Assembly (NCBI RefSeq): GCF_018283645.1
Contig: NZ_JAGSXH010000036.1
Coordinates: 1-51,822, forward strand
Reading direction: 5' to 3'
DNA: 51,822 bases
Source of the DNA: Actinocrinis puniceicyclus
GTDB taxonomy: Bacteria > Actinomycetota > Actinomycetes > Streptomycetales > Catenulisporaceae
The notes beneath the pieces are model-generated. The model was not told the origin of the DNA and did no database searches. It was given only the letters and a program-made list of their open reading frames with translations. Made by a program: the position numbers and the translations under genes. Positions 44,449 through 51,822 of this stretch are shown one piece after another. The stretch's first letter is position 1; every line of letters begins with the position of its first letter.

Positions 44449-46251
44449 ATGACGGTGTTCGAGTTTCAAAAAGCTCACTCAGGGACGGCTGCGCGTTGGG
44501 CGCAGCGACTTCGTGATATGACTCGCGGGCCGCAGTCGGGCGTGGGCGGATCATCCGCCGGCACGGCCGCCGCCCGCGACTCCCGTCCGGTTCAAGCGGA
44601 CGAGCGGGTCGACGACGGGCCGATGCCGAGGACCGCGAGGGTGTACGTCGCGGGCGTGGCGAGCGCCGCCGTGCTGGCCGCGGCCGTCATCCTGCCCGGG
44701 GCCCGCTGGGGCCGGGTCGATCTGGTGCTCTTCTTCGTCCTCGCGGCGCTGCAGGGCGTGATCCTGGTCACCTCCACGTTCCCGAAGTTCGCGGAGAGCC
44801 CGGGCGTGCCCGCCTCGGTCGCGGTACAACTCGCCGCAGTCGTGCTGCTGCCCCAGGGCGTCGCCTCGGCCAGCATGGCCGTCGGCGGACTGTGCATCGC
44901 GCTTCGCCCCGGCACCCCGATCGACCGGATGGTCTTCGTGGTCTCGGGCGTCTTCCTCACGCCCGTCGCCGGCGAGGTCGTCTACGGTGCCCTGCATGGA
45001 TCGCGGACGCTGATGCGGCCCGAGATGCCGGCGGCTCTGATGCCGATGGTGTTCGCCGCACTGGCTCTGACCGCCGTGCCCGCGCTGCTGGTCGGCACGA
45101 TGACCGTGGTCGGCGGCCGGGTCCGGGCGAAGGCCGCGCTGCGCGAGGCGATGCGGCGCATCATGCCGCGCAACGTCGCCTACAGCTTCGCCGGACTGCT
45201 CGCCGCGGTGCTGTGGCGGCACCAGGCGCCCGTCCTGGCGACCCTGGTGATGATCGGTCCGCTGCTGGTGACGCGCTGGGCGTACGAGCAGTACGCCGAA
45301 CAGCGCGCCGCGCACGACGCCACGGTGCGAGCCCTGGTGCAGGCGGTTGAGATCAAGGATCTCTACACGCGGGGGCACAGCGAGCGGGTCGCCAAAGGCA
45401 GCGAGATGATCGCGCGATGGCTCGGCATGGAGGAGGAACGCATCTCCATCCTGCGGTACGCGGCGATCCTGCACGACGTCGGCAAGCTCGGCGTACCGAC
45501 GCGGCTGCTGCAGAAGGACGGAAAGTTCGACGAGGCCGAACTGGAAACCATACGGGTCCACCCCGTCCGCGGGGTCGATGTGGTGCGCGACATCGCTTTC
45601 CTGAACGAGGCGTACACGGCGATCCTGCATCACCACGAGCGGATGGACGGTCGCGGCTACCCCACCGGCCTGGCCGGGGAGCGCATCCCGCGCTTCGCAC
45701 GGATCATCGCGGTCGCCGACGCATTCGACTCGATGACCTCGACCCGCTCCTACCGTCCGGCGCGCTCGGTCCCGGACGCGCTCGCCGAGTTGCGCGGCTG
45801 CGCGGGCAGCCAGTTCGACCCGGTGATAGTGGAGGCGATGCACCAAGCGCTGGCTCACGCCGAACGGGAGGGCAAGCCGTGGCTGGGCGACGGTACGCTG
45901 CCGGTTTTCGCGCGCAGCGCGCCGCGGCGGGCGGCCCTCGCGGACGCCGGGGCCCTCGAAGCCGTGCGGGCGGCCGGTGTCAGTGGTGTCAGCGCCGGCG
46001 GCCCTACGGACGGCGCAGCATCGAGCGGCGCTTGTCCCCTCCGGGTGAGAGCACGATCGGGCGCCGTGTGTGCCGACACGGCCTTGCCGTGCCCTCACGG
46101 CGATAAATGCGCCGCGGACGGCTTCGACCACGACGACCCCGCGTTCATGGTGCCTTCGCCGCTGTCAGAACGGAGCCTGTCAGAACGGAGCCTGTCCGAG
46201 CGCGAGCGGCAGGAACCGCCGCCCCACGCGCCGCTGCGAGGGCGCCGGTGA
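44449..46251 (+). CDS. Multi-pass membrane HD-GYP domain phosphodiesterase-like protein
   Basis: This 600-residue protein has five to seven transmembrane helices (about 63-285). The HD-GYP domain at 290-460 shows LHDVGKLGVP (H342, D343), LHHHERMDGRGYP (394-405) and IIAVADAFDSMTS. These are the metal and signature residues of active c-di-GMP phosphodiesterases; c-di-GMP or another signal is therefore a likely substrate. The last 140 residues are low complexity and include Cys-containing stretches and a SERSL repeat. The ATG at 44449 has GGAGGGG eight bases upstream; an earlier start at 44359 has no such site. A second HD-domain membrane protein follows. Confidence 0.9.
   Translation: MTVFEFQKAHSGTAARWAQRLRDMTRGPQSGVGGSSAGTAAARDSRPVQADERVDDGPMPRTARVYVAGVASAAVLAAAVILPGARWGRVDLVLFFVLAALQGVILVTSTFPKFAESPGVPASVAVQLAAVVLLPQGVASASMAVGGLCIALRPGTPIDRMVFVVSGVFLTPVAGEVVYGALHGSRTLMRPEMPAALMPMVFAALALTAVPALLVGTMTVVGGRVRAKAALREAMRRIMPRNVAYSFAGLLAAVLWRHQAPVLATLVMIGPLLVTRWAYEQYAEQRAAHDATVRALVQAVEIKDLYTRGHSERVAKGSEMIARWLGMEEERISILRYAAILHDVGKLGVPTRLLQKDGKFDEAELETIRVHPVRGVDVVRDIAFLNEAYTAILHHHERMDGRGYPTGLAGERIPRFARIIAVADAFDSMTSTRSYRPARSVPDALAELRGCAGSQFDPVIVEAMHQALAHAEREGKPWLGDGTLPVFARSAPRRAALADAGALEAVRAAGVSGVSAGGPTDGAASSGACPLRVRARSGAVCADTALPCPHGDKCAADGFDHDDPAFMVPSPLSERSLSERSLSERERQEPPPHAPLRGRR
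46163..46192. repeat. Two tandem 15-bp repeats in the HD-GYP gene tail
   Basis: TGTCAGAACGGAGCC occurs twice in direct succession and then degenerates. It encodes two SERSL units in the disordered tail. Confidence 0.85.
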
Positions 46252-46375
46252 CGCCGCTGGGAGGGCTCCAGGACCGCTTCCGGGGCATAACGCGACAGCC
46301 GGCCGGCCGAAGGACGTCACAGCCGCGTTGCGCGCCCGGTGACGCCGCGCGGTGGGCGTTACCGGGGCGGTGAGC

Positions 46376-47743
46376 ATGACTGGTTCGAGCGAGCACGCCC
46401 GGTTGCACCTGCCACTGAGCGCCCCGACGCTGCTGACCTCGATCGCCCTGGTCGTGACCGGCGCGGCACTGCTGGAAACGCTCCTGCGCGGGGTGGCGCA
46501 GCCCGGCGTGGCCGCGGCGTTCGGCGTGACCATCGCGCTCGGTGAGGCGATTCGGATCGCGTTGCCGCTCGGCCGGGACTCCGCGCCGCTGTCGTCGACC
46601 GCCGCGCTCGCGTTCGCGCTGAGTGTCGCCGTGAACGGCCAGCGCACGACCTACGGTGCCGCCGAGGTGATCGCGGTGACCGGGCTGGCCGTCTTGTGCG
46701 GCATGGCCGTCCAGGCGTACGCGGGACGCCACCCGCGGCCCGGATATCTCGCCCGGCGGGTCCTGGCCACCGGATTCGCGGCCGTGGTCTTCCGCGACTG
46801 GATCCTGCCGGGTCCGGCCAGCGGTCTGCTGGACCGCCACACCATGCCCGCGTCCGGCGCGCTGCTCGCCGCGGTGGCGCTCGCGGCGCTGTTCGTCGAC
46901 AACCTGCTGGTCTCGGTGCTGGCGCGGCTTGAGCCCGGGCGCGCGCCGCTGGTCGACACCGGTCCTTCGCGGCGGGATCCGGTCGGCCTGACCGCGCGCC
47001 CGCGCCCCACGGCACGCCGAATGCTGCTCGCGTTCCGGGAAGACTGCATGGCGACCGCATGGGTGTGTCCGACGGTCATCCTGTTCGCCGTGGCCATCGC
47101 GCTGACCGCCCGCTCACTCGGCCTGTGGGTGCTCCCGATCGCCGCCGCGCCGATCCTGGTGGTGCAGCGCTCGTTGCGCCGCTACGCGCAGATCAGCGCC
47201 ACCTACCAGCAGACCATCCGCGCTCTGTCGCGGGTGACCGAACTGGCCGACTACACCGAGCCCGGCCACGCCCGCCGGGTGTGCCATCTGGCGCTGGCGA
47301 TCGGCCGCGACATCTCGCTGCCCGACACGCAGCTGCTGGACCTGGAATACGCGGCCCTGTTGCACGACATCGGCCAGCTCTCGCTGACCGACCCGATCCC
47401 CGGCGGCGCCACGGTCCTGATCGCCCGGGAACGGGCCGCCTCGGTGGCCTCGCTGGGCGCGGACGTGGTGCGCCAGACCGGAGTGCTGGACCGGGTCGCG
47501 GACATCCTGGAGTGCCAGTGGCGGCCCTTCAGCCCGCAGCGCGCCGACGAGCCGGTCCTGCTCGCCGCGGCGATCATCCGGGCCGCGAACGCCTACGACG
47601 ACCTGGTCGGCGGGGCGCTCGACCCCGACCGCAGGCTGGCCGCGCTGCGCCGGATCAGGCTCGGCATGGCCACCGAATACGATCCGCGCGTCGTCGAGTC
47701 ACTCACCCGGATCGTGGAGAGTACGCAGCCGTATCCCGGCTGA
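46376..47743 (+). CDS. Multi-pass membrane HD-domain protein with degenerate GYP motif
   Basis: This 455-residue protein has the same plan as the previous gene: an N-terminal membrane region of several helices (to about 275) and a cytoplasmic HD domain. HARRVCHLALAIG and LLHDIGQLSL (HD kept, the usual lysine replaced) are present. The HHE and GYP stretches are absent, although IIRAANAYDDL corresponds to the later DAFD motif. It is therefore a paralogue that probably lost catalysis and may regulate or pair with its neighbour. The ATG at 46376 is used; the GTG at 46370 is an alternative and neither has a textbook ribosome site. Confidence 0.8.
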   Translation: MTGSSEHARLHLPLSAPTLLTSIALVVTGAALLETLLRGVAQPGVAAAFGVTIALGEAIRIALPLGRDSAPLSSTAALAFALSVAVNGQRTTYGAAEVIAVTGLAVLCGMAVQAYAGRHPRPGYLARRVLATGFAAVVFRDWILPGPASGLLDRHTMPASGALLAAVALAALFVDNLLVSVLARLEPGRAPLVDTGPSRRDPVGLTARPRPTARRMLLAFREDCMATAWVCPTVILFAVAIALTARSLGLWVLPIAAAPILVVQRSLRRYAQISATYQQTIRALSRVTELADYTEPGHARRVCHLALAIGRDISLPDTQLLDLEYAALLHDIGQLSLTDPIPGGATVLIARERAASVASLGADVVRQTGVLDRVADILECQWRPFSPQRADEPVLLAAAIIRAANAYDDLVGGALDPDRRLAALRRIRLGMATEYDPRVVESLTRIVESTQPYPG

Positions 47744-47776
47744 GCGACGGCGCCCGGCGAACCTGCCCGCTACAAA

Positions 47777-47800
47777 GCGCGCCGCGAAAGATTGGCGCGC
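47777..47800 (+). terminator. Hairpin after the second HD gene
   Basis: Arms GCGCGCC and GGCGCGC enclose a ten-base loop 33 bases past the stop. There is no T run, so this is a possible terminator only. Confidence 0.4.
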
Positions 47801-47906
47801 ACGAAGCCGTGCGGCACGCCTCCGCTGTGCGACCATCAGGACAGCCGCGCCGCGAGCCGGACCGTCTTCCGGTGCCCTCGCGCAAGACAGACGGGAAGGG
47901 ACCGGC

Positions 47907-48122
47907 ATGCCAGAGGTGGTCCGCGCCGAGATGGTGGCCAATGTCGCCGAGGTCAACGTCAAGATCGGCGACACGGTCGAGGCCGGCGGAGCGCTGGTGC
48001 TGCTGGAGTCGATGAAGATGGAGATCCCCGTGCTGTGCGAGGTCGGCGGCAGCGTGACGGAGATCCACGTGGCGCCGGGTGACGTCATTCAGGAGGGCGA
48101 CGTCATCGCGGTCCTCCAGTAG
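47907..48122 (+). CDS. Small stand-alone biotin/lipoyl-attachment protein (biotinyl carrier)
   Basis: This 71-residue protein consists only of the attachment domain: two half-barrels around the hairpin ESMKMEIPV, whose lysine (MKM) is the biotin site, and a C-terminal GDVIQEGDVIAVLQ. It should be biotinylated by BirA and serve as carrier for an acyl-CoA carboxylase encoded elsewhere. The size matches other actinobacterial single-domain carriers. The ATG has AAGGGA six bases upstream. The next gene on the other strand is bsaP, also linked to biotin. Confidence 0.88.
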   Translation: MPEVVRAEMVANVAEVNVKIGDTVEAGGALVLLESMKMEIPVLCEVGGSVTEIHVAPGDVIQEGDVIAVLQ

Positions 48123-48183
48123 CGGGGTTTCAGCGCTGCGCGCCGTCGGCGGTTCAGCGCTCTGAGAACCAATCGACGCTGTC

Positions 48184-48402
48184 TCAGCCCGCCCGCGTGC
48201 CGATGCTCCCGTGCACCGAGCATCGGGCGGTCCATCCGGTTGGCAGGACCTGCACGACCATCCGGCGCGCGCATCGGCCGCAGTAACGCGGCGGCTCCAG
48301 TTCCAGCCGCGCCGCGCAGGCGACGTGGTCGGCCTCGACCGCCGGCGTGCCGCACTGACCGCAGTACCCGGCCGCGGTGTCCATCGCGCCCGGCCCGCTC
48401 AT
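48184..48402 (-). CDS. bsaP: Biotin synthase auxiliary protein BsaP-like small zinc/Fe-S-ribbon protein
   Basis: This 72-residue protein has Cys pairs in YCGQCG, a middle [20 protein letters not shown] and a late RCSVHG. The stretch [14 protein letters not shown] is the conserved end I recall for actinobacterial BsaP, the small iron-sulfur protein that supports BioB. The ATG overlaps the stop of the upstream GNAT gene by one base (TGATG), so it is translationally coupled to it. The assignment is from memory of the family; bioB itself is not in the window. Confidence 0.75.
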   Translation of the reverse strand: MSGPGAMDTAAGYCGQCGTPAVEADHVACAARLELEPPRYCGRCARRMVVQVLPTGWTARCSVHGSIGTRAG

Positions 48403-48893
48403 CACCCGAGCTCCAGAGCGTACGTCAGTAGGCTGAGACCCGGCTTGAACGTCCAGTCGCGCTGCGGCGTGCGCGCGAAGCCGAGCCTCGTGTAAAGCCG
48501 CTGCGCCGCCAGCATTTCGGGCTCGGTCGAAAGCACCAGGCGCGGGCAGCCCTGCGCTTTGGCGCGCGCGACACAGGCCTGCACCAGCGCCTCGCCGACG
48601 CCTCGGCCGCGAGCCGCCGCCAGCACACCCAGCATCCGGATCTCGCTTTCCGCGTCGCGGCCGAGATTGCGGTACGGCGAACCGGCGGCCGCGTACACCA
48701 CCGTGCCGAGCAGTCCCTCGGTACCGTCGTCCAACGCCACCAGCAGCGTCGTGTGCGGAGCATCCCGGCGCGGGCGCGCGTCCCGCAGCACCACCAGGTA
48801 CTCGGGGCTGACGATGCCGTCGTAGGCGGCGGCGGTCACCGCGCCCACCTCGCCGAGCTCGTTGTCGCGGGCTTCCCGCACCAAGACGTCCAT
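48402..48893 (-). CDS. GNAT family N-acetyltransferase
   Basis: The protein has 163 residues from the ATG at 48893 (GGGGGG just before); a longer frame to 48932 adds an unlikely basic leader. The acetyl-CoA motif is in the [31 protein letters not shown] stretch (V-x-x-x-x-RGxGxG/A pattern). The C-terminal [15 protein letters not shown] is the usual final motif. Substrate cannot be told. It is coupled to bsaP downstream. Confidence 0.88.
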   Translation of the reverse strand: MDVLVREARDNELGEVGAVTAAAYDGIVSPEYLVVLRDARPRRDAPHTTLLVALDDGTEGLLGTVVYAAAGSPYRNLGRDAESEIRMLGVLAAARGRGVGEALVQACVARAKAQGCPRLVLSTEPEMLAAQRLYTRLGFARTPQRDWTFKPGLSLLTYALELG

Positions 48894-48969
48894 GGCCCCC
48901 CATCTTCGCATCAGCGAAGGACGGGGAGCCATGGAGTCCTCGTACGCGCGGGAGCCGGCCGCCGGCGTG

Positions 48970-50646
48970 CTACAGCACGGCCGAGGCCACCTGCGGGGTG
49001 GTGCCCTCCGCGGCCTCCTCGAACTCGTAGTCCTCGGCGGCCGTCGCGTCGGTTCCGGCCGGCGCCCTGACCGCCTTGAGCACGAAGTTCGCCACGACCA
49101 GCACCACCAGGTTGACCACCAGCGCGGTGACCGCGATGTACGCCTTCTGATGCGTCCACGGGATCGTGGCCACCTGCGAACCGAAGTGCTTCTGGGTCGG
49201 GGAGCTCTGCCACCAGGCCACGAGCGTGCCGTACACGATTCCCGCCGCCCAGCCCAGCAGCAGCGCCCAGCGGTGGAAGTACCGGGTGTACAGCCCGAAC
49301 ACGATCGCCGGGAAGGTCTGCAGGATCAGCACTCCGCCCAGCAGCTGGAAGTTGATCGCGGTGGTCTTGTCCAGGCTCAGCACGAAGATCAGCGCGCCGA
49401 ACTTGACCACCAGCGAGGCCAGCTGCGAGACCTGCGTCTGTTCCTGCGGCGAGGCGCCGGGCCGCACGAAGTCCACCCACACGTTGCGGGTGAACAGGTT
49501 CGCCGCCGCGATCGACATGATCGCCGCCGGGACCAGCGCGCCGATGGCGACCGCGGCGAACGCCACGCCGGCGAACCAGGACGGGAACGCCCAGTCGAAC
49601 AGCGCCGGCACCGCGTGCTGCGCGTTGCCGTTGAGCGAGGCCGCGGTGAAGTGCGCGGCGATCGCCATGTAGCCGAGCAGCGCGATAACGCCCAGCATCA
49701 GCGAGTACGCGGTCAGCGCGGCGAGGTTGCGGCGCACCGTGTTGCGGCTCTTCGTCGCCAGCACGCCGATCTGCGCGTGCGGGTACATGAACAGCGCCAT
49801 CGCCGAGCCGACGGCCAGTGTGGCGTACGGGATCGTGGTGCCCTTCGCCAGCAGGATCGACCCGGCCGGCTTGCCTGTCTTCGGGTTCGGCGTGGTCAAG
49901 TGGCTTTGCGCGGCGTCGAAGATGTGCGACCAGCCGCCGGGAATCCGCGTCGGGATGTAAATGACCGCGACGATCACCGTGAGGTAGATCAGCGTGTCCT
50001 TCACGAACGCGATCAGCGCGGGAGCACGCAGACCAGACGTGTACGTGTACGCCGCGAGCACGGCGAACGCGATGAACAGCGGCAGGTCCTTCTGCCACGT
50101 CGAGCCGTTACCGCCGATGCCGATCACGTCAAGGCATGCCTGGATGCCCACCAGTTGCAAGGCGATGTAGGGCATTGTGGCGACGATGCCGGTCACCGCG
50201 ACCGCCAAGGACAGCGCGCGCGAGTCGTGCCGTCCCTTGACGAAGTCCGCGGGCGTCACGTAGCCGTGCTTGCGCGAAACCGACCAGAGCCGTGGCAGGA
50301 AGATGAACACCATCGGCCAGACCAGGATCGTGTAGGGCACCGCGAAGAAGCCCAGCGCGCCACCGGCGAAGATCGCGGCCGGCACGGCGATGAAGGTGTA
50401 CGCGGTGTACAGGTCACCGCCGAGCAGGAACCAGGTGACCCAGCCGCCGAAGGACCGGCCGCCCAGGCCCCACTCGTGCAGGTGCCGGTGGTCCGCGGCG
50501 CGGCGCCAGCGCGCGGCGAAGAAGCCGAGGGCGGCGACCGCGACGAAGAAGAAGACCAGCACGCCGAGTTCGGTGCCGTTCACGGCTTTTCCGGCGGCGG
50601 CCAACGGCGTCGTGGCCGCGTGTACGAGGGTGGTCGCGTGTGTCAC
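48970..50646 (-). CDS. Sodium:solute symporter (SSS family), monocarboxylate-type
   Basis: This 558-residue membrane protein has about 13 hydrophobic helices. Conserved SSS stretches include LGGRSFGGWVTWFLLGGDLYTAYTF, GYVTPADFVKGRHDSRALSLAVA, and the later FAAVAIGALVPAAIMSIAAANLFTRN. Together with a DUF3311 partner immediately upstream, this resembles the MctC/MctP-like carriers for acetate, pyruvate or propionate. The GTG start overlaps the DUF3311 stop (GTGA). The C-terminus is a short acidic, cytoplasmic tail. Confidence 0.9.
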   Translation of the reverse strand: MTHATTLVHAATTPLAAAGKAVNGTELGVLVFFFVAVAALGFFAARWRRAADHRHLHEWGLGGRSFGGWVTWFLLGGDLYTAYTFIAVPAAIFAGGALGFFAVPYTILVWPMVFIFLPRLWSVSRKHGYVTPADFVKGRHDSRALSLAVAVTGIVATMPYIALQLVGIQACLDVIGIGGNGSTWQKDLPLFIAFAVLAAYTYTSGLRAPALIAFVKDTLIYLTVIVAVIYIPTRIPGGWSHIFDAAQSHLTTPNPKTGKPAGSILLAKGTTIPYATLAVGSAMALFMYPHAQIGVLATKSRNTVRRNLAALTAYSLMLGVIALLGYMAIAAHFTAASLNGNAQHAVPALFDWAFPSWFAGVAFAAVAIGALVPAAIMSIAAANLFTRNVWVDFVRPGASPQEQTQVSQLASLVVKFGALIFVLSLDKTTAINFQLLGGVLILQTFPAIVFGLYTRYFHRWALLLGWAAGIVYGTLVAWWQSSPTQKHFGSQVATIPWTHQKAYIAVTALVVNLVVLVVANFVLKAVRAPAGTDATAAEDYEFEEAAEGTTPQVASAVL

Positions 50647-50951
50647 TGCCCGGCCTCCGGTCCGTCGCTGTCAACCGTTCCGGACGAGGTCTGCGCCCCA
50701 CGCCGCTGCGTCCGGTCGCGGTTCATCGCGACGAACGCGACGATCATCAGCACGGCGGTGATGATCACCCACAGCAGTTGGTACCAGTAGAAGAACGGGA
50801 ACCCGAGGAGCTTCGGATTCGTCTTGTTGAACGAAGGGATCCAGAGCATCGCGACGAACGGCGCGATGAGGCAGACCGCTGCGAGTGCACGCAGCGGGGA
50901 GAGGATCGACCGGCCCCCGGCGGGGGGACTCGGCTGATCTGATGTACTCAT
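50643..50951 (-). CDS. DUF3311 family small membrane partner of the symporter
   Basis: This 102-residue protein has two helices (about 20-41 and 54-76: ALAAVCLIAPFVAMLWIPSFN and FPFFYWYQLLWVIITAVLMIVAFVAM). They match DUF3311 proteins that travel with SSS carriers. The ATG at 50951 has AGGAGG five bases upstream. It overlaps the symporter start by four bases, so both are made together; a role as small stabilising subunit is inferred. Confidence 0.88.
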   Translation of the reverse strand: MSTSDQPSPPAGGRSILSPLRALAAVCLIAPFVAMLWIPSFNKTNPKLLGFPFFYWYQLLWVIITAVLMIVAFVAMNRDRTQRRGAQTSSGTVDSDGPEAGQ

Positions 50952-51126
50952 CTCAACCTCCTGGCGAAGGCGTCGGCATTGACGCCGCAGGGAGGTTATT
51001 GCCATGTCGGGCCGGTCGAACGGTCCCGGCGGTTGCGATTCGGTCAAGGTGTTCCGGGATGCGCCTAATGGCATGGGGCGAACCTATGCAAACCCCGGAA
51101 TTCGCCCGGCGGCGCAGCCGATCCGC

Positions 51127-51393
51127 TCAGCGGGAGCGCTGTGAGTGGCTCGCCTTGAGCGCGCCGAGCGCGACCAGCAGGAGCAGCGTCAGCGCGTTCG
51201 CCGCGATCACCGCGGGAGCCGCGGCCAGGAAGCCGTAGACCAGCCAGGTGCCGACCCCGGTGCCGAACATCGCGAACCACTCCCACGCGAAGTCCTTGGT
51301 CGAGCGGGTGCGGAACGCCTTCACCACCTGCGGCAGCCAGGCCAGCGTGGTCAGCGTCCCGGCGACCAGGCCGATCACCGTCGCGGTGGTCAT
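51127..51393 (-). CDS. SemiSWEET family sugar transporter
   Basis: This 88-residue protein has three transmembrane helices and the PQ-loop motif WLPQVVKAFRTRSTKDF, a typical bacterial SemiSWEET half-transporter that works as a homodimer. The second helix has GTWLVYGF. It moves mono- or disaccharides down their gradient. The ATG at 51393 is preceded by GGGGGAGGGGACTG. It is divergent from the truncated regulator, with an inverted repeat between them. Confidence 0.9.
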   Translation of the reverse strand: MTTATVIGLVAGTLTTLAWLPQVVKAFRTRSTKDFAWEWFAMFGTGVGTWLVYGFLAAAPAVIAANALTLLLLVALGALKASHSQRSR

Positions 51394-51446
51394 CAGTCCC
51401 CTCCCCCTTCCGCGTCCGCCCGGCTCGCCGGCCATCGGGGCCGGAT

Positions 51447-51467
51447 TTTGTGCAGACGCTGTACAAA
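51447..51467. promoter_or_regulatory. 21-bp inverted repeat between SemiSWEET and the regulator
   Basis: Arms TTTGTGCAG and CTGTACAAA surround a three-base centre; all but one position per arm pair. It lies 54 bases before the SemiSWEET start and 15 before the regulator start. The position and AT-rich arms fit an operator for the divergently encoded regulator. Confidence 0.75.
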
Positions 51468-51481
51468 TACATAATCATGGA

Positions 51482-51738
51482 ATGACCCCGGTTCTGTCCA
51501 CCGCGGCGCCTGGTCCGCCGGGCAACGATTCGGCGAACAACGCCACCCGGCTGCTCACCGCGCTGCACCGGCGCGGCGGGGCGGCCACGCGCGCCGAGCT
51601 GACCGCCGACCTCGACTGCGGCCGTTCCGCGGCCGGCTACGCCCTCGCGGACCTTGTCGAGCGCGGCCTGGTCACAGTGGACGAGCATCCGCAGCATCCG
51701 TCGCAGCACCCCGCGAACGCCGCGTCGGCCGCCACCGC
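51482..51738 (+). CDS. N-terminal part of a winged-helix (ROK/MarR-like) regulator, truncated by adapter
   Basis: The 85 readable residues contain a helix-turn-helix: ATRLLTALHRRGGAATRAEL, CGRSAAGYALADLVERGLV. This is the winged-helix N-terminus found in ROK-family sugar regulators and in MarR-like proteins. The genomic sequence ends at 51738 where adapter begins, so the rest of the protein and the family are unknown. The ATG at 51482 is used. An inverted repeat just upstream and the divergent SemiSWEET gene suggest a sugar-responsive regulator. Confidence 0.6.
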
Positions 51739-51822
51739 CTGTCTCTTATACAAATCTGACGCTGCCGCCGACGGAGAGAGTGTAGACCCTGGTGGTGACG
51801 GACAACTTAAAAAAAAAAAAAA
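51739..51822. other. Sequencing adapter (Nextera/Tn5 mosaic end, index, P5, poly-A), not genomic
   Basis: The end reads as the Tn5 mosaic end CTGTCTCTTATACAAATCT (51739-51757, one mismatch). Then come the Nextera read-through linker (51758-51771, one mismatch), an 8-base index CGGAGAGA (51772-51779), the P5-side sequence (51780-51808, with errors) and 14 A residues (51809-51822). The order and lengths match library read-through exactly. It should be trimmed from the contig. Confidence 0.97.

Noticed and set aside
51809-51822. A-tract read as a terminator or poly-A tail
   Set aside because: It directly follows the P5-side adapter sequence and is instrument read-through.

Overview
The window looks like one complete draft contig from a high-GC, mycothiol-using, F420-using actinobacterium. 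It carries the thiol-stress pair SigR/RsrA, a mycothiol-dependent DinB-like enzyme, an LLM (F420-type) oxidoreductase, GTG starts, and dense overlapping genes. Order-level placement (Streptomycetales, Catenulisporales or similar) is a guess. The left end breaks inside the 3' end of an IS4-like transposase. The right end is not genomic: the last 84 bases (51739-51822) are Nextera-type adapter, index and poly-A read-through.

Layout. 0-3.2 kb: transposase remnant, two overlapping genes of unknown function that share a paralogous domain, a DUF2231 membrane protein and a DUF2087 regulator. 3.2-13.5 kb: one leftward sugar-utilisation operon, in transcription order LacI regulator, Opp-type permeases and ATPases, solute-binding lipoprotein, and a PA14-containing GH3 beta-glucosidase. 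LacI-type operators lie upstream of the regulator and a strong intrinsic terminator lies before the GH3 gene. 13.6-18.5 kb: paaN divergent from a TetR (PaaR-like) gene, followed by an E1 alpha/beta 2-oxoacid dehydrogenase pair. 18.6-27 kb: a large two-TM protein with two degenerate PLD-like modules, an MBL-Rieske fusion, an LLM enzyme, a small membrane protein, and a receiver/thioredoxin-fold/flavin-reductase fusion without the CxxC. 27-34 kb: an M16 peptidase pair, a mycothiol-dependent enzyme, a DMT-like transporter, a DedA protein and a histidinol-phosphatase-like enzyme. 34.4-39.7 kb: paaABCDE, converging on a flavohaemoprotein with a repeat-containing tail. 39.9-44.1 kb: rsgA, aroA, sigR-rsrA. 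44.4-51.8 kb: two HD-domain membrane proteins, a small biotinyl carrier, bsaP, GNAT, an SSS symporter with its DUF3311 partner, SemiSWEET, and a truncated ROK/MarR-like regulator.

How they work together. The same 14-bp palindrome (ACCGAACGTTCGGT) lies between paaN and the TetR gene and directly before paaA. A one-base variant precedes the E1 genes. This suggests one PaaR-like regulon joining phenylacetyl-CoA epoxidation (PaaABCDE), ring-cleavage aldehyde oxidation (PaaN) and a dedicated 2-oxoacid dehydrogenase E1. A perfect sigma-R promoter (GGAAT-N18-GTT) sits just upstream of the long sigR reading frame, implying the autoregulated long isoform known from Streptomyces. The strongest candidates for undescribed biology are the duplicated PLD-like membrane protein at 18.6-21.3 kb and the paralogous WHG-domain pair beside the transposase fragment. 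No CRISPR array, tRNA or rRNA was seen.
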